DNA of 64,000 nucleotides from Saccharopolyspora spinosa NRRL 18395 (GCF_000194155.1 NZ_GL877878.1:3627557-3691556); one strand, 5' to 3'; numbered from the stretch's first letter, positions 31,855 through 41,549 are shown. Translations and numbers: made by a program. Notes: a model not told the origin generated them from the sequence alone.

Positions 31855-32433
31855 TCAGAGCGATTCGACGAACGCGAGCGCGACGACCCACGCCTCCTCG
31901 GCGGCTTCCGGGTCGTGGTCCGGCAGGTCCGGATCGGTGAACAGGTGCCCTGCGCCCGGATAGCGGAAGATCTCGACGTCCGCCCCGGCACGCCGCATCT
32001 GCAGGTACCAGGCGTTCAGCCAGTCGGCCGGCTCGAACGGGTCGGGGTCGGCGACGTGCAGCTGCACCGGCAGGTCGTCGACGGTCGCGCCCTCGGCGAT
32101 GTCGGAGGTGCCGTGCAGGAGCAGCAGACCACGGGCGTTCTCGTCGGCCAGCGCGAGGTTCTGGGCGAGGGCCGCCCCCAACGACAAACCCGCGTACACC
32201 AGCCCGCGTTCGCTGTGCGGTGCCGCTGCCTGCACTGCACGGCGCAACAGCTCGTCCCTGCCGATCTCGTCCTTGATGCGCATGCCGTCCTCGACCGTCT
32301 CGGCGGTCCGCCCGTCGAACAGATCGGGAACGTGCACCTCGCGTCCGGCGGCGCGCAACCGATCGGCGGCGGTGTGCACGGAAGGTCGCAAGCCGAACGC
32401 GGAATGAAGCAACAGGATATCCACAAGGGACAT
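31855..32433 (-). CDS. Dienelactone-hydrolase-like alpha/beta hydrolase
   Basis: A 192-aa single-domain hydrolase. The nucleophile elbow is YAGLSLGAALAQN with Ser in place of the Cys of classical dienelactone hydrolases. The acid region is LHVADPDPFEPADWL and the catalytic His lies in YPGAGHLFTDPDLPDHDPEA. ATG 32433 starts MSLVDILLLHSAFGLRP. It converges with lexA, 110 nt apart. Serine-type members of this family are often carboxylesterases of unknown substrate. Confidence 0.83.
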   Translation of the reverse strand: MSLVDILLLHSAFGLRPSVHTAADRLRAAGREVHVPDLFDGRTAETVEDGMRIKDEIGRDELLRRAVQAAAPHSERGLVYAGLSLGAALAQNLALADENARGLLLLHGTSDIAEGATVDDLPVQLHVADPDPFEPADWLNAWYLQMRRAGADVEIFRYPGAGHLFTDPDLPDHDPEAAEEAWVVALAFVESL

Positions 32434-33050
32434 CAAATCAGCTCGACCCAACCCGTCCCGAGAACACCCCTTGCTCGGCAGGGGGAAGCGGGCAGCTAGC
32501 GGTCTCGGCGCTAGCCTGCACCGAACCTACGCGGCACTTGCGGCAGAAGTCCGCGCCGATGGTCCTTCGCAGGAGGACTCGTCTCCGCGCAGCAGGCGGG
32601 GTTGCCGTGCCTGGACGAAGGGCTCTTCGCATGCACACCAGCCGACGACGCTGGGAAATGTGCTGATTCTGGCTGATGCCACCGGCCACCAGCGAGCTGG
32701 TGCGCACCCACGCCGGGTCGTGACCAAACCCTGCGGAGCCGCGAATGGCTCTACCACGAGGCGCACAACGAGCCCGAGCAGGAACAGGTGCTCGACGAAA
32801 TCGTGGACTGGCCCGACACCCAGCTGAACGCCTGAGGCGCTGCCGCGGGCTGGCACGGCCAATACCATGAAAGAGGTCCCGGTGAACACCAGCTGCACTG
32901 GTGTTCGTGGGGCACGATCGTTGTGGCGCAAGGAGAAATTCCACGTCGTCCGCGGGCCTCGCCCCGACTCCGGCCGGCCGCAGCGCGAATGCCCCCGGTC
33001 GGTCCGCTCGACCGAAACGACCCGGGCAGGACAACGACCGAGGCAGCGGC
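32434..33050. other. Gap with a possible C-terminal gene fragment
   Basis: About 600 bases lie between the hydrolase and the GH15 gene. A plus-strand frame ending at 32835 reads SREWLYHEAHNEPEQEQVLD then EIVDWPDTQLNA and a stop, which looks like the tail of a real protein, but no start or family could be assigned. The rest shows nothing recognisable. Confidence 0.35.
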
Positions 33051-34853
33051 ATGGTTGGACCCGACGGCATCAGCGACCACATCCAACATCGCTTCCCACC
33101 GCACGCGCTGCGGGAGTACGCGCTGCTGGCCGACGGGCGTCGTGGTGCGATCTGCGGTCCGCACGGCGATCTGGTGTGGCTGTGCGCTCCGACCTGGCAC
33201 GACGATGCCGTGTTCGCCGCCCTGCTCGGCGGCCCCGGGGTCTACGCGGTCACGCCCGTCGAGCCGTTCACCTGGGGCGGGTACTACGAACCGCGATCGC
33301 TGATCTGGCGCAACCGGTGGGTAACCACGTCCACGATCGTCGAGTGCCGGGACGCCCTCGCGTATCCGGGGGACCCGAACCGCGTGATGCTGCTCCGCCG
33401 CGTCGAAGCCATCGAACGCGAAGTCGTGCTGCGGGTCGAACTGGACGTGCGAGCGGGGTTCGGGACGCTTCCGAAGACCGAGCCGCACCTGGACGAGCAC
33501 GGCCGGTGGGTCGCTGGCAGCGGCGATCTGCGGGTGCGCTGGAGCGGCGGTGCCAACGCCGCAGTCGGCAGCGATGGCGCGCTGCGCATGGAAATCGCCG
33601 TTCCCGCCGGTGGCCGTCACGACCTGGTCCTGGAGATTACGCGCGCCTCATTGGGCCCACCCATCGATCCCGATCTCGCCTGGCATCGCACGGAACACGC
33701 CTGGCACAGCGACATCCCCGACCTCGGCGGGAGCATCGCGCCGCGCGACACCCAGCACGCGTACGCCGTCCTGCGCGGGATGACCGCACCGCGTGGTGGC
33801 ATGGCCGCAGCCGCGACCATGTCCCTGCCCGAACGGGCCGAGCAACGGCGCAACTACGACTACCGCTACGCATGGGTTCGCGACCAGTGCTACGCCGCCG
33901 TCGCCGTCGCCGCTGCCGGGCCCCTCCCGCTCCTGGACGACGCCGTGTCCTTCCTGACGGCCCGCCTCCTCGACGACGGCGATGCCCTCCACCCGGCCTA
34001 CACCGTCGACGGCGACGTCGTTCCCGACGAAAGGCCGCTGGACCTGCCCGGCTACCCCGGCGGCCACGAGGTCGTCCTGGGAAACCGGGTCACCAGGCAA
34101 ACCCAACTCGACGCGTTCGGCGAACTCCTCCAGCTGCTGGCCGCGGCGGCGCGCCACGGACACCTCGACACCGACGGCGCACGCGCCATCCGCGTCGCGG
34201 CGGAGGCCATCGGCCGGCGCTGGCAGCGGCCCGACGCCGGCCTGTGGGAACTGGACGACCAGTGGTGGACGCACTCCCGGCTCGCGTGCGTCGCAGGACT
34301 GCGAGCCGCTGCGTTCGCTGCCCCAACCCGCGAGGGCTCCGACCGCATGACCTCGCTAGCCGAAGACATCCTGACCGAAACAACGCGCCGATGCCTGCAT
34401 CCGAACGGCTACTGGCAACGGAGTTCCCAGCACACCGGTCCTGACGCGGCGCTGCTGCTGCCGCCGGTGCGAGGCGCTCTGCCAGGAGACGACCCGCGCA
34501 CGCGGGCCACGCTCACGAAAGTGCGCCGCACCTTGTCCGAAGACGGCTACCTCTACCGGTTTCCGCAGCCCACCCAGCGTCCTGGGGAGACCGAAGGCGC
34601 CTTCCTGCTGTGCGGATTCGTCATGGCTCTCGCCGAGCACCAACAGGGCGATGAAGCACACGCCCTGCGTTGGTTCGAGCGCAACCGCGCCGCCTGCGGC
34701 CCACCCGGCCTCCTCTCCGAGGAATACGACGTGCAGCAGCGTCAGCTGCGCGGCAACCTGCCCCAAGCCTTCGTCCACGCGCTCCTGCTCGAATCCGCCA
34801 TCCGGCTCTCGACGCCCGCCACCCCGGCCAGGGGACCAGGCAGATCGCGCTGA
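33051..34853 (+). CDS. Glycoside hydrolase family 15 (glucoamylase/trehalase-like)
   Basis: A 600-aa cytoplasmic-type enzyme: the N-terminus lacks a signal peptide. Residues about 15-220 form the beta-sandwich domain of bacterial GH15 proteins (ADGRRGAICGPHGDLVWLCA). The (alpha/alpha)6 barrel starts at about 260 with RRNYDYRYAWVRDQCYAAVA and continues through ALHPAYTVDGDVVPDERPLD and ETEGAFLLCGFVMALAEHQQ. ATG 33051 has GAGG 7 nt upstream. Actinobacterial relatives hydrolyse trehalose or maltooligosaccharides. Catalytic glutamates could not be assigned confidently by eye. Confidence 0.88.
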   Translation: MVGPDGISDHIQHRFPPHALREYALLADGRRGAICGPHGDLVWLCAPTWHDDAVFAALLGGPGVYAVTPVEPFTWGGYYEPRSLIWRNRWVTTSTIVECRDALAYPGDPNRVMLLRRVEAIEREVVLRVELDVRAGFGTLPKTEPHLDEHGRWVAGSGDLRVRWSGGANAAVGSDGALRMEIAVPAGGRHDLVLEITRASLGPPIDPDLAWHRTEHAWHSDIPDLGGSIAPRDTQHAYAVLRGMTAPRGGMAAAATMSLPERAEQRRNYDYRYAWVRDQCYAAVAVAAAGPLPLLDDAVSFLTARLLDDGDALHPAYTVDGDVVPDERPLDLPGYPGGHEVVLGNRVTRQTQLDAFGELLQLLAAAARHGHLDTDGARAIRVAAEAIGRRWQRPDAGLWELDDQWWTHSRLACVAGLRAAAFAAPTREGSDRMTSLAEDILTETTRRCLHPNGYWQRSSQHTGPDAALLLPPVRGALPGDDPRTRATLTKVRRTLSEDGYLYRFPQPTQRPGETEGAFLLCGFVMALAEHQQGDEAHALRWFERNRAACGPPGLLSEEYDVQQRQLRGNLPQAFVHALLLESAIRLSTPATPARGPGRSR

Positions 34854-35230
34854 CCGAGCCGATCCAGACCGGCGTTGGAGTTTTCGCGTTCGTGCATAGG
34901 TAAACACTCGTGTTGAGGCAGTTGGTCCCAGCAACCGGGGAGGTCTTCGACCTGATGTGGAACACGCGACTTCGGAGCATCGCGGCGCAACTGCGCAGGC
35001 GATTCGGGCGTTCGCGCGCCAAACCGGGCACCGGAGTTCGAACGCTGACGCCAGGACGCGAACCCGACCCGCTTCTGCACACGGGCCCCAGGGTTCCGCC
35101 GGACGCAGCGCGCCGCAGACGACACCGGGGAGGATGAACCTCGCCACCGTCAGAGGCCACGAACTCCGAGTTCGCGGCCTCTGCTCGATTCACCGTGCGC
35201 ACACGGTTGCGCACACGGTTGCACACACGG
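34854..35230. other. Convergent gap, no gene recognised
   Basis: The 377 bases between the GH15 stop and the CsbD-like stop contain no frame with recognisable protein features. A 12-bp tandem repeat occupies the right end. Confidence 0.5.
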
Positions 35231-35231
35231 T
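35196..35231. repeat. 12-bp tandem repeat, three copies
   Basis: TGCGCACACGGT occurs twice, followed by the variant TGCACACACGGT. It ends at the stop codon of the CsbD-like gene on the minus strand. Confidence 0.85.
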
Positions 35232-35419
35232 CATTTCTCGTTCTCGTCACCGGTGAAGGCGTCCTTGACCTTCTCGCCGGCCTGCTTGAGGTCCCCCTTC
35301 ATCTCCTTGCCCTTGCCCTCTGCTTCCAGCTGCTCCGTATCGGTGGCCTCGCCGATCTTCTTCTTCACCTTGCCCTTCAGCTCTTCTGTCTTGTTCTTCG
35401 CCTTGTCCTCGGCAGACAT
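35231..35419 (-). CDS. CsbD-like stress protein
   Basis: A 62-aa, highly charged protein of the CsbD family: MSAEDKAKNKTEELKGKVKK, then KIGEATDTEQLEAEGKGKEM. The Lys/Glu-rich amphipathic helices and the GKVKxxxGxxTD pattern are diagnostic. ATG 35419 has AAGGAG 8 nt upstream. CsbD proteins accumulate under general stress; their molecular role is unknown. Confidence 0.92.
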   Translation of the reverse strand: MSAEDKAKNKTEELKGKVKKKIGEATDTEQLEAEGKGKEMKGDLKQAGEKVKDAFTGDENEK

Positions 35420-35759
35420 TGGCGGCACTCCTTCCGTTCGCTGCGTTGGTACTTCTCCTGTCGGGTACCCGGAAGCGGGCTGCTCAGCCGGGTTGCGTCT
35501 CGCCATCCACCGGCATCGTGCTGTCCGAACGGCGTGGTGGGGTTCGGCTGAGTCCACACCGGACCCCTGTGCCACGCAGTCGACCCGGTTGATGCCATCC
35601 CGCGCACGAGAAGACGTTTTCCACCCCGCTCCCGCAACCGGGAACGTACGCAGTCCCGCACCTCTCGCGCCAGCACAGCACCCCGACGATCACATTGACG
35701 GCAACGCCGCTACACACCGGCCTACCCGATGCGCCGAGGCGCTAATCCTGATCTCCACC

Positions 35760-35950
35760 GGAAGTGTGCCGGCAGCGTCCGGCGAGTGCTCCGAGACAAG
35801 CGTGGCCGCGCCGCCGTACTCGCCACCGGTGGAGAACCCTGGATCGCTGTACACGCCGAAGTCGAACCATTCCATCGTGTTGCCGATGGCGGCCGCGACG
35901 ACGGCCCCCTTGGCCTGCCGTTCGTCCACAATGGTCTCTTCTGGCTCGTC
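35760..35950 (-). pseudogene. MHS-family (ProP-like) transporter, internally deleted
   Basis: The minus-strand frame reads VDERQAKGAVVAAAIGNTME then WFDFGVYS, the N-terminus and first helix of metabolite:H+ symporters. It jumps directly to GFSTGGEYGGAATLVSEHSP, which normally lies about 90 residues later. The junction is near 35840-35846. The frame is preserved across the deletion, but helices 2-4 are missing and homology ends soon after. Clear non-functional remnant. Confidence 0.75.
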
Positions 35951-36280
35951 ACGACGACTGCCGCGCCGATCGCGCTGTCCGTCGTGCCCCCATGACGGCC
36001 AACCCGCCGCCCGCTCGCGGTCACCGTGCCACGTCGGAACGTCCTCCTCCAGCTCGACCTGCTTACTCGTGCCCTCGCCCGGGACACGGGCCACCAAGTA
36101 GACCGTCGCGAACGGCTCGTCCTGCTCGCACACGTGGCGCACGGTCACCAGTTCCATCGTTCAAGCTCCTCATCTCCGGGTGAACGTCGTGTACGGCTCC
36201 CACAAAGCTTGCACACTCTCGATCAACGGGCCGGGGCTACCCGAGCGAACGCTCCGGCAACACATCCCGCCTGCGATTGG

Positions 36281-36436
36281 TCAGAACCAGTGCTTCCGGC
36301 CGCCGATAGCACGTCCCCTCGCACCTGCAACAGCGAACACGACGCCCACGACGGTCAACACGATTCCCAGCGTCCACAGGACCGAAATGTTAAGGAAGAA
36401 ACCGAGGAGCAATAGGATTACCCCTAGCACGATCAC
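36281..36436 (-). CDS. DUF6131-type small membrane protein
   Basis: A 51-aa protein from GTG 36436. It has two hydrophobic helices, IVLGVILLLLGFFLNISVLW and LGIVLTVVGVVFAVAGA, then a basic tail GRAIGGRKHWF. This pattern is that of DUF6131, small actinobacterial membrane proteins of unknown role. A G-rich ribosome-binding site (GCGGGGGTG) lies 6 nt upstream. The start could be six nt further upstream at another GTG. Confidence 0.8.
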   Translation of the reverse strand: MIVLGVILLLLGFFLNISVLWTLGIVLTVVGVVFAVAGARGRAIGGRKHWF

Positions 36437-36649
36437 GAAGAACACCCCCGCTCAACGGGAAACTCCCGGCTCCACGGCATCGGGGCCGCCGGACGGTCCG
36501 GCAGGTGGCCCGATCCGCCGGGAGTCGTCTCCTTCGAGCTACCCCGCTTCGCCTCCTCCCACACATCGCGTTGCTATGTGCTGCGCTGGCCGCGGCGGGG
36601 ACCTGGAGAATCCATTGTGGACTCTGCTGGCGCATCGGGGGTATCACGG

Positions 36650-38467
36650 TCACCGGGGCGGTCTGCCGTCGAAGTACACCTCCAGCTCGCCGATCGAGGT
36701 GAACGTGGACGAACCTCCGGGGACTCCGACGATCCGGACGCCGTCGCCGACGATCGGGTCGAACATCAACACGTAGGTCTTGTTCGGTCCCGCCGTGTTG
36801 TCGTACGGGTACGCCGGGGTGGTCGTCACGCCGGTGACGTTCACCCAGTCGGCTCCCTGCCGCACCTGCACCGTCAGGTCGCGGGCGAACCAGCCGCCGT
36901 CGGAGAACATGCTGCCGGTCGTGTAGACGACGCGGTCGACCCAATACTCGTCCTTCCAGGTGTAGCCCCAGAAATCGGCCTGCTTCCGGGAGCCGTCGAA
37001 GCTGTCCTCGCTCTCCTCCCGGATGCCGTTGTTGAAGTAGTCGCCGCGACCGAAGTGGGCGGTCTTCTCGATGGGGAAAGGTCCCCTGTCCGGCCGGGCC
37101 AGGTTGGCCGTCGGGTTGGGCGGGTTGCTGGCGGGATCGCCCAGCTGGCGGGCGGACAGGTGAAGCTGCCGCAACGAGAAGCGGTAGTTGGGCAGTCCGC
37201 ACGCCACGTTCAGGAACCAGTTGGACTGCAACCACATCCGCGTTCCGTCGGGCGAGACGAACTTCGCCGGGATGGTCGAGCCGTAGCCGCCGTTCTTTGG
37301 GCCGGCGCACGCTGGCTCTCCCTCGCTGGTCTCCTGCGTCGGGATGTCGTGGCCGCCCGGCACGGGGACTATCCGGACGCGGCCGGGATGGCCGAACCAG
37401 GGCAAGGCGCCGAAGTCCTTGGACATGAACAGCTGCCAAGGCCCCCAAGGCGTCGGCGCCTCGTAGAACTCGAAGGTGTACTCGCTCCATGAGGTGTAGA
37501 GGAACCGGCGCATCGGGGCGTTGTAGAGGACACCGCCCTGGGAGATCACGCTGAGGTTGTGGCGGCCTTCGCCGAGCAGGTCGGTGTAGAGCCGCCGTTC
37601 GTCGGTGAGCACCGGCGCCTTCGCGCCGATGTCGGCACTCCACTGTGGACGACCGTCCTGCCCGCCGCCGGTGTAGAACCGCCACGCGTCCCGCTGCTGG
37701 ATCGCGTTCCGGGGAACCCGGGCCAGGTAGAGGCTCGTCGGGGACGGCACCGTGTTGGTGTAGGAGTCGCGCCAGTTGTGGTCCAGACCGTAGGCGTACA
37801 CGTACCCGGCGGCCTCCGAGCCGAGCTTTAGGGCGTGTTCCTGGCTGCGACCGAAGTCGAGGAACATGATCGTGGTGAAGACGTGGTCGGTGAACATCGG
37901 CCCGGCCGGCTGCTGCCAGGTGCGCCCGTAGTCCTCCGACTTGACGATGCTCGCGTTCGGCGCGTCGTCGAACGCCTTCTCGGCGGGCGCATAACGCAGG
38001 TCCTGCACCGCCAGGTACAGCTCGTCGCGGCCGTCGCCGTTACCGTCGACCGCGACGATCCCGGTGGGTTTCGCGTTGTACAGCTTGGCATCGGCGTGCA
38101 CCTTGGCGACCGCGTCGCCGGCGGCCAGGCGCTCGCCGCGCAGGCCGGTCTCCGGCATCCCGGCGATCCGGTTCACCACGATCGCGGCCATCGGCTCGTT
38201 GCCGAAGCCCTGCCCGTCCCCGTTGGCCGTGTAGACGTAGTCGTCGTCCGCCCAGCAGGTCGGCCACAGGTCCCCGGTGCTGTTGGAGGTGACGCTGGCC
38301 GCGTACTCGGTGAACGCGGTCGCGAAGAACTTGCTGGCCGGGTCGACGACGGTCGGTCCGACGGCGGCGTCGACGGCGCGCGGCGCGCCCCCGAACAGCA
38401 CCGCTGCCGCGCCCGCGAGTGAGAACTTCACGAACTGGCGCCGGTTCACACCATCCCGGGCTGTCAT
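36650..38467 (-). CDS. Tat-exported DUF4185-like protein with C-terminal sandwich domain
   Basis: A 605-aa secreted protein. The N-terminus has a twin-arginine signal (NRRQFVKFSLAGAAAVLFGG, Arg9-Arg10), so it is exported folded. The body has repeated beta-propeller-like segments (GDLWPTCWADDDYVYTANGD, NASIVKSEDYGRTWQQPAGP, LYTSWSEYTFEFYEAPTPWG) resembling DUF4185 and sialidase-fold proteins. The last 140 residues (YWVDRVVYTTGSMFSDGGWF, IGELEVYFDGRPPR) look like a discoidin-type carbohydrate-binding sandwich. ATG 38467 overlaps the GH172 stop by 4 nt. With the sugar porter upstream it probably acts on an extracellular glycan. Confidence 0.8.
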   Translation of the reverse strand: MTARDGVNRRQFVKFSLAGAAAVLFGGAPRAVDAAVGPTVVDPASKFFATAFTEYAASVTSNSTGDLWPTCWADDDYVYTANGDGQGFGNEPMAAIVVNRIAGMPETGLRGERLAAGDAVAKVHADAKLYNAKPTGIVAVDGNGDGRDELYLAVQDLRYAPAEKAFDDAPNASIVKSEDYGRTWQQPAGPMFTDHVFTTIMFLDFGRSQEHALKLGSEAAGYVYAYGLDHNWRDSYTNTVPSPTSLYLARVPRNAIQQRDAWRFYTGGGQDGRPQWSADIGAKAPVLTDERRLYTDLLGEGRHNLSVISQGGVLYNAPMRRFLYTSWSEYTFEFYEAPTPWGPWQLFMSKDFGALPWFGHPGRVRIVPVPGGHDIPTQETSEGEPACAGPKNGGYGSTIPAKFVSPDGTRMWLQSNWFLNVACGLPNYRFSLRQLHLSARQLGDPASNPPNPTANLARPDRGPFPIEKTAHFGRGDYFNNGIREESEDSFDGSRKQADFWGYTWKDEYWVDRVVYTTGSMFSDGGWFARDLTVQVRQGADWVNVTGVTTTPAYPYDNTAGPNKTYVLMFDPIVGDGVRIVGVPGGSSTFTSIGELEVYFDGRPPR

Positions 38468-39549
38468 TGCGCCCGCGGGATGCGCTGCTCGACGGGTGCG
38501 AGGGAGAACGGGGCGTGCGGCTCCTCCTGGTACCAGTACGCCACCGACGAGTAGTCGTCGGAACGCTTGTTCGCGTGGCCGTGCTCGATGCTGACCCGGA
38601 TCGACCGCCGGAACGGGATCGGGTCCTCGATGTGGAAGCGGTAGAGGCTGATCTGCCCCGACCAGTTGTCGCCGCCGGGAAGCGTGATGCCGTGGTGCGG
38701 CGCGTGGTAGGTCTGCGACGGGCACCAGGCGGTGTTGAAGTAATCCTCGGTCCCGGTGCCGTGCAGCCGCGGCGGCCACCGCTCGCCGTCGATGAAGATC
38801 ATGTCGTCTCCCTCACCGTACCAGTTCCACTCGTTGGTTTCGCGCAGGTTGTGGATGTTGAGCACGCAGCCGACGTAGTGGCCGCGCCCGGCCGCTTCGA
38901 GGATCGTGTAGTTATCCAGGCCGTCGAGGTTCGTGCCGGTGAGCAGGAACCGGTCGTTACCCTCCGCGCCCTGGTCGACTCCCGGGCAGGGGTTGCTGCG
39001 CCGCCACTGCGCGTGGAACCGGCCGATGTCCGCGCCGAGCTCGTCGAAGTACTCGTAATCGACGTAGTAGTAGAAGAAAACCCGCTCGTGGACGAGCTCG
39101 CTGGTGACCTCCAACCGCGCATCCGAGCCGAACGGCATCGGGAAGAAGCAGTTGAACGCCTTGCCGTCCTGCGGGCTCATCTGCAGCGGCGCCGAGACGA
39201 AGTTGGTCGTGCGGCCGTGCCCGACCCCGAAGAAGTCGCCCACCGGGACTGCGACGCTCGGGCTCCGCTCGCCATCCCAGTAGGCGCGCAGCACCAGCTT
39301 GCGCAGGTAGTCAGGCTCGCGCATCCAGGGATCGCGCAGCATGCGTTCGTTCGCGACGGTCACCCAGATGTGGTTGATGCTCCCGGCCCCGCGGATTTCG
39401 GCGAGGGTGGCGGTCCGGCCCGGTTCGATCGTGAGGCGGTCGTCGTTGCCCCCGCTGCGGTCCCAGCTGGACGCACGCCCCCGGCGACTGCTCCGCAGGC
39501 GCGGCAGATCCCGCAGGCTGGATCCATGCGGGCCGTAGTCGACGGTCAT
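38464..39549 (-). CDS. GH172 family (DUF2961) glycoside hydrolase
   Basis: A 361-aa DUF2961 protein, a family now classed as GH172 and containing difructose-anhydride-acting and exo-D-arabinofuranosidase enzymes. Hallmarks include AEIRGAGSINHIWVTVANER near residue 50, VPVGDFFGVGHGRTTNFVSA, the MPFGSDARLEV segment, and LHGTGTEDYFNTAWCPSQTY. No signal peptide is visible, so it acts inside the cell or leaves by an unusual route. It lies 28 nt after the sugar porter and is coupled to the Tat protein by a 4-nt overlap. Substrate is likely an arabinofuranose- or fructofuranose-containing sugar. Confidence 0.87.
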   Translation of the reverse strand: MTVDYGPHGSSLRDLPRLRSSRRGRASSWDRSGGNDDRLTIEPGRTATLAEIRGAGSINHIWVTVANERMLRDPWMREPDYLRKLVLRAYWDGERSPSVAVPVGDFFGVGHGRTTNFVSAPLQMSPQDGKAFNCFFPMPFGSDARLEVTSELVHERVFFYYYVDYEYFDELGADIGRFHAQWRRSNPCPGVDQGAEGNDRFLLTGTNLDGLDNYTILEAAGRGHYVGCVLNIHNLRETNEWNWYGEGDDMIFIDGERWPPRLHGTGTEDYFNTAWCPSQTYHAPHHGITLPGGDNWSGQISLYRFHIEDPIPFRRSIRVSIEHGHANKRSDDYSSVAYWYQEEPHAPFSLAPVEQRIPRAQ

Positions 39550-39577
39550 CGTACAACTCCTGAACTCATCGGTCCGG

Positions 39578-40963
39578 TCATTCGGAGAGGCGGAACCGCT
39601 TGCTCCGGCGGAAGGCCTTTTCCAGCGATTCCAGGCTGCGCTGCTTGGTTTCCGGCACCATCCACCAGACGATCGGGAAGATGATCACCCCCGCCGCCGC
39701 GTAGGCGATGAACACGATCCCCGCGCCCACCAGCGAGGTGAAGGTAGGGAAGGTGAGCGCGACGAAGAAGTCCGTCAGCCAGTTGAACAACGTGGCCAAG
39801 GCCATCGCCGCGCCGCGGATCGCCAGCGGGAAGATCTCCGCCAGCACCACCCACAGCACCGGCCCCCAGGTGGCGGAGAAGGTGTTCGTGTACACCACGA
39901 ACGCGGCGACCGCGATCCCGAACAGCGCTGGCGACTCGGGAGGCAGGAGCGACGCCGCCGCCCCGACCGCGAACAGGCTCGCCGACATGCCCACCAGGCC
40001 GGCGAGCAGGACGGGCTTGCGACCCCAGCGATCCACGATCTTGAGCCGCACCACCACCGCGATCGTCGCGATGTTCACCAGCCCGTTCAGGAACGTGAAC
40101 AGCAGCGCCGTGACGTCGGAAACCCCGAAGGTCGTCAGCACCGTCGGCGCGTAGTAGACGATCGTGTTGATCCCGGTGATCTGCTGGAACACGGCGAGCA
40201 GCGCGCCCAGCACGAGCAGGCGGCGCACCCACGGCGCGGACATGTGGGCGCCGAGCCTGGCGTCCCGCTGCTGGCGTTCGAGCTCGGTGATCTCGGCGAG
40301 TTCCCGGTCGGCGGCGTCCTGGTCGCCACGCAAGCCGACGAGCAGCGCGCGTGCCCGCTCGGGGTGTCCCCGGCGAACCAGCGACCGGGGCGTGTCCGGT
40401 GCGGCCAGCAACCCCAGGACCAGCACCACTGCGGGGAACACGCCGATGAGGATCATCCAGCGCCACGAGGCGGAGAAGGCCAGTGCGTACCCGCAGGCGG
40501 CGGCCAGCGCCGTGCCCACGATGATCATGTACTGGTTCAGCGAGGTGATCCAGCCGCGGCCACCGGCGGGCGCCATCTCGGCCAGGTAGAGCGGCACCAC
40601 CACTGACGCGATGCCGATCCCCAGCCCGATGATGAACCTGAACAGCACCAGCGTGGCGACTGTCGGTGCCACGCCCGCACCAAGCGCCCCGATGGTGAAC
40701 ACCACCCCGGCCGCGAGCAGCAGGCGTTGCCGTCCCTGCCAGTCGGCGGCCGGCCCGCCGACCAGCGCTCCCACCATCGCTCCGACGACCGTGGCACTGA
40801 CCACGGCGCCCTTGAGCAGCGGCGTCAACGGCAGCTCGTGCGGGATGAACAGGATGGCGGCCGAGATGATCCCGTTGTCGTAGCCGAACAAGATCGCGGC
40901 CAGCGACCCCAGGGCGTAGACACGCCGCGTGGCGACCTCGGGCTTCGGGGACGGCGTTCCCAT
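39578..40963 (-). CDS. Sugar porter (MFS) H+-symporter
   Basis: A 461-aa, 12-helix major facilitator of the sugar porter family. Signatures are LFGYDNGIISAAILFIP (helix 1), VDRWGRKPVLLAG between helices 8 and 9, FQQITGINTIVYYAPTVL (the QQxSGxN-type sugar motif) and PETKQRSLESLEKAF at the C-terminus. ATG 40963 has GGAGG 6 nt upstream. First gene of a three-gene minus-strand operon with the GH172 and Tat-exported genes, implying import of the monosaccharide they release. No regulator gene adjoins it. Confidence 0.93.
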   Translation of the reverse strand: MGTPSPKPEVATRRVYALGSLAAILFGYDNGIISAAILFIPHELPLTPLLKGAVVSATVVGAMVGALVGGPAADWQGRQRLLLAAGVVFTIGALGAGVAPTVATLVLFRFIIGLGIGIASVVVPLYLAEMAPAGGRGWITSLNQYMIIVGTALAAACGYALAFSASWRWMILIGVFPAVVLVLGLLAAPDTPRSLVRRGHPERARALLVGLRGDQDAADRELAEITELERQQRDARLGAHMSAPWVRRLLVLGALLAVFQQITGINTIVYYAPTVLTTFGVSDVTALLFTFLNGLVNIATIAVVVRLKIVDRWGRKPVLLAGLVGMSASLFAVGAAASLLPPESPALFGIAVAAFVVYTNTFSATWGPVLWVVLAEIFPLAIRGAAMALATLFNWLTDFFVALTFPTFTSLVGAGIVFIAYAAAGVIIFPIVWWMVPETKQRSLESLEKAFRRSKRFRLSE

Positions 40964-41549
40964 CGACCACCTCCGATGCGGAAACAGCTGCGGCGCAATC
41001 CGGGTTCGGCTGCTCTCCATCGCGGCGACGGGCACTGGGGAGAACCGCAAACGGGTAGACGTCGATCGCGCCGCCCCCTCGGCGCGCCCATCACGCTCCT
41101 GATACCCCGCAACGCGGCCCGCAATACCTGCGTGCTCGTGCGGTTGGGACATCCACCTACGACACAAGGGAAACTCTGAGCATGGAATTGCGCGCCGAAC
41201 ACCGGCGCTGCTCTCCGCCGCCGTGCTGATGATGTCGGCGTGCTCGCCAACACCAGCGCTCGGACCGGGCGCTCCCCGCCCTGAGCCGCCGGTCAGCACG
41301 CACCCGGCCGAGGAGCCGGCACGGCGGACCTCTACGCGGCCGCCGGGGCGAACATGCTTTCCCCTGCCGCGAGACACTTCTGCAGATCGCGGAAATCCCG
41401 CCAGCCGGGCAGCCCGGTTGTACCCGGTTCGCGCTTCGCGGGCCAGTGCTCGCCCACAGTGGTGTGAATTGGGGATTTTCCGCTGGGCTAGCAGTGAACT
41501 CGGTGACGCACGTGCTCGAACGACGCGTGTTACGTGAATCCCCTACACG
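40964..41549. other. Divergent gap containing a lipoprotein-like remnant
   Basis: The gap between the sugar porter start and the lectin start should carry the promoters of both. The only protein-like stretch is the lipoprotein-type remnant described separately. I saw no convincing operator. Confidence 0.4.
41182..41480 (+). pseudogene. Lipoprotein N-terminus remnant
   Basis: After a start-like ATG at 41182, a frameshift near 41205 leads into ALLSAAVLMMSACSPTPALG, which looks like a lipoprotein signal with lipobox MSAC. A further shift gives ADLYAAAGANMLSPAARHF, reminiscent of the opening of YncE-like beta-propeller lipoproteins. No frame continues to a full protein. Family assignment is tentative. 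Confidence 0.35.

Noticed and set aside
35196..35231. CRISPR-like array
   Set aside because: Three direct 12-bp units without spacers form a simple tandem repeat, and no cas genes are present.
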